Positions 1-7,184 are shown, numbered from the stretch's first letter. The stretch: 8,569 nt of DNA from an uncultured Clostridium sp. (GCA_900555605.1 USLW01000067.1:1-8569); one strand, 5' to 3'. The notes: a model not told the origin generated them from the sequence alone. Made by a program: numbers and translations.

Positions 1-945
1 GTTATTGGTGCTGGCCGCACCATCTGTGCCGAGCGCCACTGGAATGCCCGCATTCAGAAATTCCGGAACCGGAGCGATTCCGCTGGCTAACTTCAGATTG
101 CTGGTCATATTGGCGGCAACACAGACTCCCCTTTCTTTTAGTATTTCTATATCGTGTTCCGTCATTTCTACACAGTGCGCAGCAATCACAGGCACATCGA
201 ATGCACCCAAATCCTGCAGGAATTCGATGGGTCTTTTTCCTGTTTCTCTAATACAATCAGTGACCTCCTGTACAGTCTCATGCAGATGCATATGAATTCC
301 GGTTTGTGTCCGGCCCGCACATTCAACGCAAAAATGCAGCAGATCCCGATCATATAAATATACGGAATGAAGTTCAACATACGTACGGATGCGTCCCGCT
401 GCTGCATGATTCCATGTACGGATAAAATTTTCTGTTTTTTCGATATCTGCATAGGTGCGCTTTACCGGGCCGGACCAGTCGTTGTGCAAAGGCGCCGAAC
501 AAAGATTCACACGCATACCGCCGTCTTCCGCCGCTCTTGCTAAAGCTTCGAACGGCTCGTACATGCCACAGTAGCCGGTAATTCCGGATCGGATCATTTC
601 TATCTGTGCCGCCAGAGAACCATTATAAATTTCCTCCGGGGTCAGCTGGCACTCTCTCGGAATAATTTCTCGAAACAGCCACTGCTGCAGAGGAAGATCG
701 CTTCCGATATTGCGCAGCAGCACCATCGGGCTGTGGGTATGGGCATTTACCAATCCTGGCATGACCAAATATCCCCTGCCGTCTATCATTTCCGCTTTGC
801 CTTTTTGCCGCAGAACAAAGGCATCAACGATTTGCGGATCATTCGTAATGCATGCAATGGAATCCCCTTCAATGCAAATGCTTTGCTCTTTCTGCAGCAT
901 GCCGTGTTCATCATACAGATCCGTATTTCTGATAACGATACTCAT
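1..945 (-). CDS. mtaD: 5-methylthioadenosine/S-adenosylhomocysteine deaminase (amidohydrolase), C-terminus cut by window edge
   Basis: The frame opens at the ATG at 945-943 and runs without a stop for 315 codons off the left edge. The family is about 430 residues long, so roughly a quarter is missing. A Shine-Dalgarno core (AAAGGA, around 956-961) sits about 10 bases before the start. Amidohydrolase marks appear in order: PGLVNAHTH at residues 63-71 with the HxH metal pair H69/H71; H193 in ELHSVY; HMHLHET at 218-224, where H220 and E223 match the metal ligand and the catalytic Glu; H257 in AAHC; and D308 in GTDGAAS, the last metal-binding Asp. The family hydrolytically deaminates SAH, MTA, adenosine or 5'-deoxyadenosine in the cytoplasm using one Zn/Fe-type metal. 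The gene follows ahcY by 58 bases with no promoter or terminator I can see, so it is probably co-transcribed and removes the adenosine AhcY makes. Substrate preference within the family cannot be read from the sequence. Confidence 0.93.
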   Translation of the reverse strand, partial: MSIVIRNTDLYDEHGMLQKEQSICIEGDSIACITNDPQIVDAFVLRQKGKAEMIDGRGYLVMPGLVNAHTHSPMVLLRNIGSDLPLQQWLFREIIPRECQLTPEEIYNGSLAAQIEMIRSGITGYCGMYEPFEALARAAEDGGMRVNLCSAPLHNDWSGPVKRTYADIEKTENFIRTWNHAAAGRIRTYVELHSVYLYDRDLLHFCVECAGRTQTGIHMHLHETVQEVTDCIRETGKRPIEFLQDLGAFDVPVIAAHCVEMTEHDIEILKERGVCVAANMTSNLKLASGIAPVPEFLNAGIPVALGTDGAASTNN

Positions 946-1003
946 AAATGTAAAATCCTTTCTTCCGCCGCTGCAAAACGCATTTGACAACGTCCGGTTC
1001 TTT

Positions 1004-2269
1004 TTACAGATTCCAGCTATTAAAATAGCGCAGCTGCGAATCCGTCAGCGCGTCGATTTCCAATCCCCATGCAGATAATTTCATACGTGCAACACGGCTG
1101 TCAATTTCAGGCGGGACATCTGCAACCGCGCAAGCAGAGGTTCCCGCAGTGCCGGACCGGAGATGTCCCTCTGCAATGTACCGGACACACAGCGCCTGGA
1201 TTGCAAAGCTCATATCCATGATTTCTGCAGGATGGCCGTCTCCCGCCGCTAAATTCACCAATCTGCCCTCCGCAATTACATGAATCCAATTGCCGTTGCT
1301 CAATTTATAGCCCATAATATTCGGTCTTTGCTGGCGCCGCTCTACAGCTGCGGCTTCTATCTCCCGCATATTGATTTCCACATTGAAATGCCCTGCATTG
1401 CAGAGAATCACTTGATCCTTCATGCGCATAAAGGACTCCTTTGTAATCACATCTGCACAGCCCGTAACCGTTATAAAAAGATCGCCGAGCCCGGCCGCTT
1501 CGGTCATACGCATAACGCGAAACCCATCCATCATCGCCTCCATGGCTTTTACCGGATCAATTTCCGTTATAATGACCTGTGCGCCAAGCCCTTTTGCACG
1601 CATAGCGACACCCTTTCCGCACCAGCCGTATCCGGCAACAACTACGGTTTTTCCAGCAACAATCAGATTTGTCGTTCGGTTGATCCCGTCCCATACAGAT
1701 TGTCCTGTACCGTATCGATTATCGAAAAGATACTTGCATTGCGCATTATTAACAGCAATTACAGGAAATTTCAGTGCACCGGCCTCTGCCATCGCTTTCA
1801 GGCGGTGAATTCCCGTTGTTGTTTCTTCGCAGCCGCCCATGACATTCGGAATCAGCGCCGGGAAATGATTGTGCAGCATATTGACAAGATCCCCTCCGTC
1901 ATCAACAATCAAATCCGGAGCAGCAGAAATGACATCACGAATATGGGTTTCATATTCCTCCGGAGAGGCGCCATGCTTTGCGTACACATGAAAGCCCTCC
2001 TTTACCAGCGCAGCCGCTATATCGTCCTGCGTAGATAACGGATTGCTGCCGGTAATATACATTTCTGCGCCGCCGGCAGCCAGCACCTTGCAGAGATATG
2101 CGGTTTTTGCCTCTAAATGAACGGACAGCGCAACCTTTTTTCCCAACAGCGGTTTTTCTCTGCGGAATTCAACTGCAATTTGGTTCAGCAGCGGCATATG
2201 GTTTTCCACCCAACGAATCTTCTGTTCCCCCGACGCTGCAAGTCCAAGCTCTTTAATCTGATATTCCAT
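1004..2269 (-). CDS. ahcY: Adenosylhomocysteinase (S-adenosyl-L-homocysteine hydrolase), short Thermotoga/clostridial type
   Basis: This is an intact 421-residue protein. It catalyses the reversible, NAD-dependent hydrolysis of SAH to adenosine and homocysteine, removing the inhibitory product of methyltransferases. Visible hallmarks are H51 (the H55 equivalent in the human enzyme), STQDD at 79-83, DDGGD at 123-127, EETTTG at 149-154, and K179 with D183/N184 in CKYLFDNRYG (human K186, D190, N191). These are followed by the NAD-binding loop VAGYGWCGKG (211-220), NAGHFNVEI (291-299) and AEGRLVNLAAGDGHP (333-347). Human C195 is replaced by T188 (RYGTGQS), and the protein ends soon after the LRYFNSW motif without the C-terminal KPDHYRY tail. 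As I recall, both traits mark the Thermotoga/archaeal-like class, so they are not damage. The start is the ATG at 2269, preceded by GGAGGG with 10 bases of spacing; the nearby ATG at 2277 is out of frame. It is the first gene of the ahcY-mtaD operon. Confidence 0.97.
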   Translation of the reverse strand: MEYQIKELGLAASGEQKIRWVENHMPLLNQIAVEFRREKPLLGKKVALSVHLEAKTAYLCKVLAAGGAEMYITGSNPLSTQDDIAAALVKEGFHVYAKHGASPEEYETHIRDVISAAPDLIVDDGGDLVNMLHNHFPALIPNVMGGCEETTTGIHRLKAMAEAGALKFPVIAVNNAQCKYLFDNRYGTGQSVWDGINRTTNLIVAGKTVVVAGYGWCGKGVAMRAKGLGAQVIITEIDPVKAMEAMMDGFRVMRMTEAAGLGDLFITVTGCADVITKESFMRMKDQVILCNAGHFNVEINMREIEAAAVERRQQRPNIMGYKLSNGNWIHVIAEGRLVNLAAGDGHPAEIMDMSFAIQALCVRYIAEGHLRSGTAGTSACAVADVPPEIDSRVARMKLSAWGLEIDALTDSQLRYFNSWNL

Positions 2270-2306
2270 ACGCCATCAGCCCTCCAAATATTACCTTCAA
2301 ATAAAT

Positions 2307-2335
2307 ATTATATCATGTTATGCCATGCCTTTCAA
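2307..2335 (-). promoter_or_regulatory. Near-consensus sigma-A-type promoter of the ahcY-mtaD operon
   Basis: On the minus strand, TTGAAA (2335-2330) is followed by exactly 17 bases and then a perfect TATAAT (2312-2307). A TGA directly before the -10 makes it an extended -10 (TGnTATAAT). Transcription should start near 2300, giving a leader of about 31 bases that holds the GGAGGG ribosome binding site (2285-2280) and little else. The -35 box overlaps the TGA stop codon (2334-2332) of the upstream gene, so the operon boundary falls right at the end of that gene. The leader is too short for a SAH riboswitch. The call rests on consensus matching and spacing only. Confidence 0.82.
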
Positions 2336-3369
2336 CCGACAGGCGGATTTGATTGCGCTCTCTGATACGGAATCAGTTCAAAGGCGATATTCTTTACTGC
2401 ACAATATGAGGAAAAACGCATCAGCACCTGACGCTGTTTCTCTTCCGGGGTATTTTCCGGTATTACCAGCAGCAGCTTTCGCTTCTGCACCTCCCCTTTC
2501 CGAATTACCAGCGCGGGATCCCCGTGCCAGGCGTCCTCCGTATCATGAAAAGCTGCCAAGGTGTCGGCCATATGATACAGTTCCCGTTCCATGGCCGTTC
2601 CTGTTCGGTATGTAGCCGCAGTATGGTCAAGACTCTTGATCATAGTCGCTGTACCGTCTGAAAAGGAAGCAATGACAGGATAAGTTGTAGGCAGCGTTCC
2701 GCCGAAGGCTTCTCGGATTGCAAGCCCTCTGGCAAAATTATTCAGGCTCCATACGGATACGCGGGACTTTACGGAGCCTGTATAGCCATCCGCCTCTCCC
2801 AACAGCCAGCCGCGGCATCTGATTGATAAGCGGATCCGGAAATGATCTGCCAGAGCCTCCGGCAGAAACAAAACAGGCTGCATCTCTGCCGTTAAAGTAA
2901 TATCCTCATTCCCATTAAAAAATTCACTGCCCTGAAAAGAGATCCCCTTTAAAACGACAAATCCGCAGTGATAAAAAGGATCCTCCTCCAAAATATTACA
3001 AAATATCCTCTCTGCAGCCTGCCGATACAGCAGATCATCTCCGAAATCAGCCAGACTGCGCCAATCGATTTCTTGATATAGTGAGGCATTTTTTGATCTG
3101 CCGTCCGCAAAACACTGCAGTGCAGTATCAATCTCGCCGAGCAGCTCCTCTTTTAACTGCCTGACTCCGTTTTCATGATAAAGCAGCGCATATCTGCCTA
3201 AAAAATCAGCAGTGCCGTATAATGTGCGCATCATACAGTTTCTGGCTGCGATATATTGAAATAAAGAAAATAGGATCATCAGGCAGCAGCCTAAAGCAGG
3301 AAGTACAATTGCAGCTTCCGCCGTTAAACTGCCCTGTTCCTGTATATTCTTTTTAGTATGCAGTTTCAT
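2332..3369 (-). CDS. TadE-like pseudopilin protein with a C-terminal CDI-type nuclease-toxin-like domain
   Basis: 345 residues. The N-terminus carries a class III/type IV pilin-like signature: short basic leader, G13, then SLTAE so that a Glu is at +5 (E18), followed by a hydrophobic segment at about 19-41. This is the TadE-type anchor, placing the bulk outside the membrane. Residues ~45-205 are a divergent clostridial TadE-like region. Residues ~207-335 look different: NFARGLAIRE, then YPVIASF, DGTATMIKSLD and AATYR (230-255), a helix-rich stretch, then KRKLLLVIPENT (297-307) and IAFELI. From memory this order resembles the endonuclease-type toxin domain at the C-termini of CdiA and other polymorphic toxins (RG..IE, FPVID, SIKS.D, Y). 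The start at 3369 has an unusually close GGGAGGTG site, and the gene overlaps DUF5702 by 17 bases, so coupled translation is likely. The TadE part is fairly sure; the toxin-like domain is a by-eye call. No immunity gene follows. Confidence 0.75.
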   Translation of the reverse strand: MKLHTKKNIQEQGSLTAEAAIVLPALGCCLMILFSLFQYIAARNCMMRTLYGTADFLGRYALLYHENGVRQLKEELLGEIDTALQCFADGRSKNASLYQEIDWRSLADFGDDLLYRQAAERIFCNILEEDPFYHCGFVVLKGISFQGSEFFNGNEDITLTAEMQPVLFLPEALADHFRIRLSIRCRGWLLGEADGYTGSVKSRVSVWSLNNFARGLAIREAFGGTLPTTYPVIASFSDGTATMIKSLDHTAATYRTGTAMERELYHMADTLAAFHDTEDAWHGDPALVIRKGEVQKRKLLLVIPENTPEEKQRQVLMRFSSYCAVKNIAFELIPYQRAQSNPPVG

Positions 3370-5374
3370 ACACCTCCCGGATTCGTTTATATTGATTGTC
3401 TGTAAAGAATGTACAAATCAGCGGAACTGCTATACTGCACTGGACCCGAAAGCTTGTAAATACCGTGCACAGCCGATATCGTTGTCCATATTCATTTGTA
3501 AAATTTACTTCAATCAAGTCTGCAATCCGCAGCAGCTTTGTTTCCTGCGGCATAAGTGCCAGCAGCAGCCGTAAATATCCCTCATAGTCCAGTGCCGTCA
3601 CAGAATTCTGCGGATTCTCTTCTTCCGTATCCTGGCCGATAAATTCTGCCATTCCTTTCAAGTCCGTTTTCCAGTCATGTCTGTTTTTCACAATCGGCAC
3701 CGTTTTTCCGTCAAAGAGTAATTTCAGATCTGAGATTGATTCCGCAGCCGACCATGCGGCAATGACCAGAACGGTAAAAAGCGGACCGGCAAGGCCAAAG
3801 GAAAAGACACCGGCAATGGAATTTCCGATTGCTTCCGCAAAACTCATTTTATTGTGGTCACGCAGAATATGCGCCGTATTCAGCAAAAATCTGACTGCAA
3901 ACAGTCTGTTCCGCACAGCATCCTGATTATCTTTTTCTCTTCGGTTCCCGCAAAGAATATACTCCACCTCCTGCTGAAAGTACATTCCGGGCCGGGCATC
4001 CAGACGATGCGTCATATAGGTCATAATATAATCATCGATTAAAATAAACGTGCCGACTTCAAGAATCCGTTCGGCAGCAGAATCTGCAAGCGATTCGGAT
4101 TCATGCAAAAGGCCGGAGGCAAAAGCAAAGTCATCAAAAGAAACCGCATGCTCCCACTGCGCGGTGCTTACGGTATTTGCGTGCTCCTGAGAGGGCAATG
4201 TTTGATACAGCAAAGAATTGATTTCTTTACCGACCGTTGTATCCGCCCGATCCTTCAGATGCTCCTCTGTTTCATCACGCGGGTCGTACTGCTCATACCC
4301 GGTCTGGCGATTTTGATCATGTATTACAGCTATCTTAACTTCTGCTTGGATGCGGCTGTCACATTCAGAAATCTGCTCCGCCATTTGACCGGTCAGCGCC
4401 GCAGCCTGTACTGGAATCGGATATTCTGATAAACACGCAATCAAAAGTCCGCTTAAATCCCGAATCGTCTGCAGCAGCGCCAAATTCTCCCGCAGAACAT
4501 CCTGAGATGCGGTCTGCCCGAGGGCTGTAAGCTGATGCTCAAATTCCGCAAGCTGCTGCGCTGCATATGTTTCGCCGCTGCTTCTGTCGGTTTCTGCAAG
4601 CAGGTCTTTCAAACGCGCAGTAAGCCGCCGCGCCTCTGTCACCGTACTATGCAGAATTGCAGTCTTCTGCAGCGTACGGTTATAATAGTCAATATAAAAT
4701 TCCGTAAATGTATGCAGTGTATTCAGTGCCTGTAAAAGTCCGGCCGCGGCAGCCACATCAACATGGGAGGCCATAGTAATCTGCTCTGCGTACATATTTA
4801 ATGCAGTCAGCTCTTTTCTTACGCTGTCGCTGCGTTTATAACCGTTTATACAGCTCCAGTCAAGCCGATACTGCCCTTCTGTCAATACCGCAATCTCATT
4901 CCGAAGGTCATATGCCTTTGATATGCATGCCGCAATTTCACCGCACAAACGGTATTCCTCTCCGGTTCTGCCTCCTTCCGCAAGCAAATCCAGCCGTTCT
5001 AATAGTTCTAAAGCAAGATTTGCGGGGGTACGGTATTTCATCAAAGCCGTAATTTGATTGCAAAGCGCTTCCGGCCGATGGAGTCCGCCTTTTGTCTCGA
5101 TTGTCTCAATTGCCGGCAGGGAAGCACCGTGAGATAAATAGGAACAAAAAATTTCATTTTTATCCTGGCCGTTGCCTAAATTTCGGCCGTATAAGCCGTA
5201 TTTTTGATATAAAAGAGCGTCATATCCCGCCAAAAACGAATCCGAAGCAATTTTCATCCGCTGCAGGAGCTCCGCGCGGCTTGCATTGATACGCACATAA
5301 TCCAAAAGGACCGTGTTTAGTAAAATAACGGATGCAAGCATGAGACAGGCAGATACCGTAATACTTCCTCTCAT
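3353..5374 (-). CDS. DUF5702 domain-containing membrane protein of a Tad-like cluster
   Basis: 673 residues. It begins MRGSITVSACLMLASV, with a hydrophobic segment at ~6-26, then the DUF5702-like region with YDALLYQKYGLYG near residues 51-63. The middle (roughly 100-400) is long, rich in Glu/Gln/Leu and probably helical or coiled. Towards the C-terminus come a VEYILCG segment, a second long hydrophobic stretch (~519-541) and the typical YLRLLLALMPQETKLLRIAD motif (~599-618). DUF5702 proteins accompany TadE-like proteins and Flp/Tad secretion genes in Clostridia; their exact role is unknown. Unlike TadE, the residue at +5 after the G3/S4 pair is Ser, not Glu, so this is not a canonical prepilin-peptidase substrate. 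The start overlaps the stop of the upstream TadE-like gene (ATGA), with GAGGAG about 11 bases before the ATG. The stop lies 17 bases inside the next gene, fitting a tightly coupled operon. Confidence 0.85.
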   Translation of the reverse strand: MRGSITVSACLMLASVILLNTVLLDYVRINASRAELLQRMKIASDSFLAGYDALLYQKYGLYGRNLGNGQDKNEIFCSYLSHGASLPAIETIETKGGLHRPEALCNQITALMKYRTPANLALELLERLDLLAEGGRTGEEYRLCGEIAACISKAYDLRNEIAVLTEGQYRLDWSCINGYKRSDSVRKELTALNMYAEQITMASHVDVAAAAGLLQALNTLHTFTEFYIDYYNRTLQKTAILHSTVTEARRLTARLKDLLAETDRSSGETYAAQQLAEFEHQLTALGQTASQDVLRENLALLQTIRDLSGLLIACLSEYPIPVQAAALTGQMAEQISECDSRIQAEVKIAVIHDQNRQTGYEQYDPRDETEEHLKDRADTTVGKEINSLLYQTLPSQEHANTVSTAQWEHAVSFDDFAFASGLLHESESLADSAAERILEVGTFILIDDYIMTYMTHRLDARPGMYFQQEVEYILCGNRREKDNQDAVRNRLFAVRFLLNTAHILRDHNKMSFAEAIGNSIAGVFSFGLAGPLFTVLVIAAWSAAESISDLKLLFDGKTVPIVKNRHDWKTDLKGMAEFIGQDTEEENPQNSVTALDYEGYLRLLLALMPQETKLLRIADLIEVNFTNEYGQRYRLCTVFTSFRVQCSIAVPLICTFFTDNQYKRIREVYETAY

Positions 5375-5598
5375 TTATGCAAGTTCTCCTCTCTGATAAT
5401 CAGACTGCCGGCTTCCACCACTACCCCCATTACGCGGTTAACCTCTGCCGGGCCAAAAGCTGCTGCCGCGGTTATCTGTGCGCGGGAATTTTCACAATAC
5501 CGCACCGCGGCCTCCGCACATCTGATCAGCAGCGCACTTGCGCAAAGGAATAATATCAATATTATCGGACAAAGAATTGCTGCCTCCAAAGTTTTCAT
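5371..5598 (-). CDS. Small TadE-like pseudopilin without a leader peptide
   Basis: 75 residues. The N-terminus MKTLEAAILCP followed by a hydrophobic run (~7-26) is the TadE-type pattern, and residues 27-70 form a short polar tail with an Ala-rich helix. The Glu of the LEAA motif is residue 5 counted from the initiator Met, where other TadE proteins have a leader ending in Gly before the mature +1. An upstream in-frame TGA at 5616-5614 and no start codon between it and the ATG at 5598 rule out a hidden leader. An AAAGGA-like site sits about 9 bases before the ATG. The start overlaps the stop of the upstream 48-residue gene (ATGA), and the stop overlaps the DUF5702 start in the same way. It probably serves as a minor pseudopilin in whatever envelope assembly the cassette encodes. 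Confidence 0.75.
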   Translation of the reverse strand: MKTLEAAILCPIILILFLCASALLIRCAEAAVRYCENSRAQITAAAAFGPAEVNRVMGVVVEAGSLIIREENLHK

Positions 5599-5741
5599 AG
5601 AATCATCCTTTCTTCATATACAGGACGCTCTTTCTGAAGTCCTGTAACCTTTATCATACTGATTATGCCTGAAACGGCTGCAGCTAAGAATAAAAATCTT
5701 ATCAGGCGGCTCGTCATTTCCCGACAGATTTCGTCATGCAT
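5595..5741 (-). CDS. 48-residue single-pass membrane protein, first gene of the Tad-like cassette
   Basis: I do not recognise a family. Starting at the ATG at 5741 gives a 48-residue protein with a short charged N-terminus (MHDEICREM), one hydrophobic helix at about 12-31 (LIRFLFLAAAVSGIISMI) and a charged tail ending EERMIL. The start is supported by AAAAGG about 7 bases upstream. Longer readings from ATGs at 5801 or 5810, or a TTG at 5867 inside the divergent gene, lack a ribosome binding site. The stop overlaps the next start as ATGA, the same coupling used by the following pair, which argues that it is translated. It lacks the Glu-Tyr signature of Flp pilins, so calling it the major pilin would be unsupported. 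Confidence 0.55.
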   Translation of the reverse strand: MHDEICREMTSRLIRFLFLAAAVSGIISMIKVTGLQKERPVYEERMIL

Positions 5742-5848
5742 GGCAGGCCTTTTAAGCGCAGCTTTCAGAAATATCAAAAATTTAATGAATGGCAGAGACA
5801 TGCTTGTCATATATATGGACCGAACTTCTTTCAGAAAGCAGGCGGAGC
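5742..5848. promoter_or_regulatory. Divergent intergenic region between the Tad-like cassette and the carboxypeptidase
   Basis: These 107 bases must hold promoters for both directions if 5741 is the true start of the minus-strand cassette. It is AT-rich, with a CATATATATG run around 5808-5817 and a short GACA/TGTC inverted repeat (5797-5808). I find no -35/-10 pair with good spacing on either strand, so both promoters may be weak or activator-dependent, or use an alternative sigma factor. The plus-strand AGGCGG (5839-5844) is the ribosome binding site of the carboxypeptidase. Confidence 0.4.
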
Positions 5849-7184
5849 ATGAAGCAAAATAAGGCAAAAATAATTAAGAAATCAATATTTTCTATCATTG
5901 TAGTTTTATTGTGCTTATATATCGGCGTTTGTTTTGTAACCTACAAGGTGCCGGCAGACGCATGGCTGAATCATTCCCCGGGTACTAACGGCACATCAGC
6001 CGACGGCAGTTCAGCGCTGATCCCCCCGGGCATTGAACAAAAGCTGCTCAGAACAGAACTGCTGCGTCTGCCTGAGATTGCTCCGGCAGATGATTCCGAC
6101 ATCACCATTTCCCCGCCCGCCGTCAACGCGAAGCACGCAATGGTTATGGATTATGAAACAGGCAGAGTCCTCTACGCAAAAAATGCAGACCAAACGACGG
6201 CAATGGCAAGCACTACCAAAATCATGACCGCACTGATCGTATTGGAACGCTGTAACCTGCAGGATGAGGTAATTGTCAGCCGTGCTGCCGCACTTATTGA
6301 GGTCCACTATGTATTTAGCCGAAGGCGAGCATATTACAGTCTTGGACCTGCTGTACGGTCTGCTGCTGAATTCCGGAAACGATGCCGCTGTTGCATTGGC
6401 AGAATACACCGCAGGATCTGTTGAGAGCTTCTGCACGCTGATGAATCAAAGAGCAAAAGAATTAGGCGCTGATCATACAAATTTTACCTCTCCCCACGGT
6501 CTTGATCATCCGGAGCATTTTACAACAGCATACGATCTGGCCCTCATTGCGAAAAGGGCCTATGAAAATGAGTTATTCCGTAAGATCGTGAATACGCGGG
6601 AAATCCATGCCAACGGACACTACTTGAACAACACCAATCCGCTGCTCGGAGTCTTACAGGGGGTCGACGGCATGAAAACAGGCTTTACAAATAACGCGGG
6701 ACGCTGTATCGTCTTGACTGCACAGCGTAGCGGGATCCGCATAATTGTCGTGCTTCTCGGATGTGAAACGGCAAAAACCCGAATACAGGACGGAAAAGCA
6801 TTAATTGAATATGCGCTTTCAGAATATGCAGCATATGATATCCTGCCCAGGGGCTATGTCGTTGAGGATCTCTATGTAACAAAAGGAAGAAGCTATCATA
6901 TGAATGCGGTCTTAGAAACAGCCGTCCGTCTGACGCTGACAAAAGCAGAGCTGGCAAAGCTGCAGGCGTATTATATAAGAGGAGACGGCATTGATCTCAC
7001 CGGCCGCATTCCCGCGATTCAAAGTCCTGTGAAAAAAGATCAAGTTATCGGGCAGTTTACCATTCAATGCGGAGAAGAAACCTTGTACTGCGGAAATATT
7101 GTTGCAGGCAGCACTGTCCTGCGCAAGACCTATACCGACTTTTTGAGCGACATTTTCCGCAAATGGCCTTACACACTGTATTAA
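5849..7184 (+). pseudogene. D-alanyl-D-alanine carboxypeptidase (PBP5/DacF family, peptidase S11) with a frameshift
   Basis: These enzymes trim the terminal D-Ala from peptidoglycan stem pentapeptides outside the membrane. The frame starts at the ATG at 5849 (AGGCGG upstream). It encodes a membrane segment or uncleaved signal (~12-31), a Ser/Gly/Pro linker, then MVMDYETGRVLYAKN and the SxxK motif STTK (S121/K124, nt 6209-6220). It runs in frame to about 6301 and then leaves it; read straight on, it stops at 6424. From 6303 the next frame resumes the family sequence exactly: STMYLAEGE, the SxN motif SGN (6372-6380), the KTG motif KTGF (6675-6686) and a C-terminal beta-rich PBP5_C-like domain to 7184. 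Relatives have Glu-Gly-Ser at the junction; here only one base remains of the Gly codon, so two bases look lost. Both halves are otherwise intact, so this is a very recent mutation, a phase-variable site or a sequencing error. If corrected, the protein would be about 445 residues. Confidence 0.9.

Noticed and set aside
1280..2038. A 252-codon open frame on the plus strand opposite ahcY
   Set aside because: It lies fully inside the well-supported ahcY gene on the other strand, has no sensible domain content and has no ribosome binding site; it is an antisense shadow.
2270..2306. SAH riboswitch ahead of ahcY
   Set aside because: The predicted leader is only about 31 bases, too short for an SAH aptamer, and no pseudoknot-like pairing is visible.
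5789..5848. Upstream start for the carboxypeptidase (ATG at 5789)
   Set aside because: It adds 20 polar residues before the membrane segment and has no Shine-Dalgarno, while the ATG at 5849 has AGGCGG close upstream.
5742..5867. Longer N-terminus for the 48-residue protein, starting at TTG 5867 or ATG 5810/5801
   Set aside because: None of these starts has a ribosome binding site, and the TTG would lie inside the divergent carboxypeptidase gene; the ATG at 5741 has AAAAGG at good spacing.
6296..6311. Programmed ribosomal frameshift in the carboxypeptidase
   Set aside because: There is no slippery heptamer, rare-codon or stop at the shift site and no obvious downstream structure, and the family is not known to use frameshifting; mutation or sequencing error is simpler.
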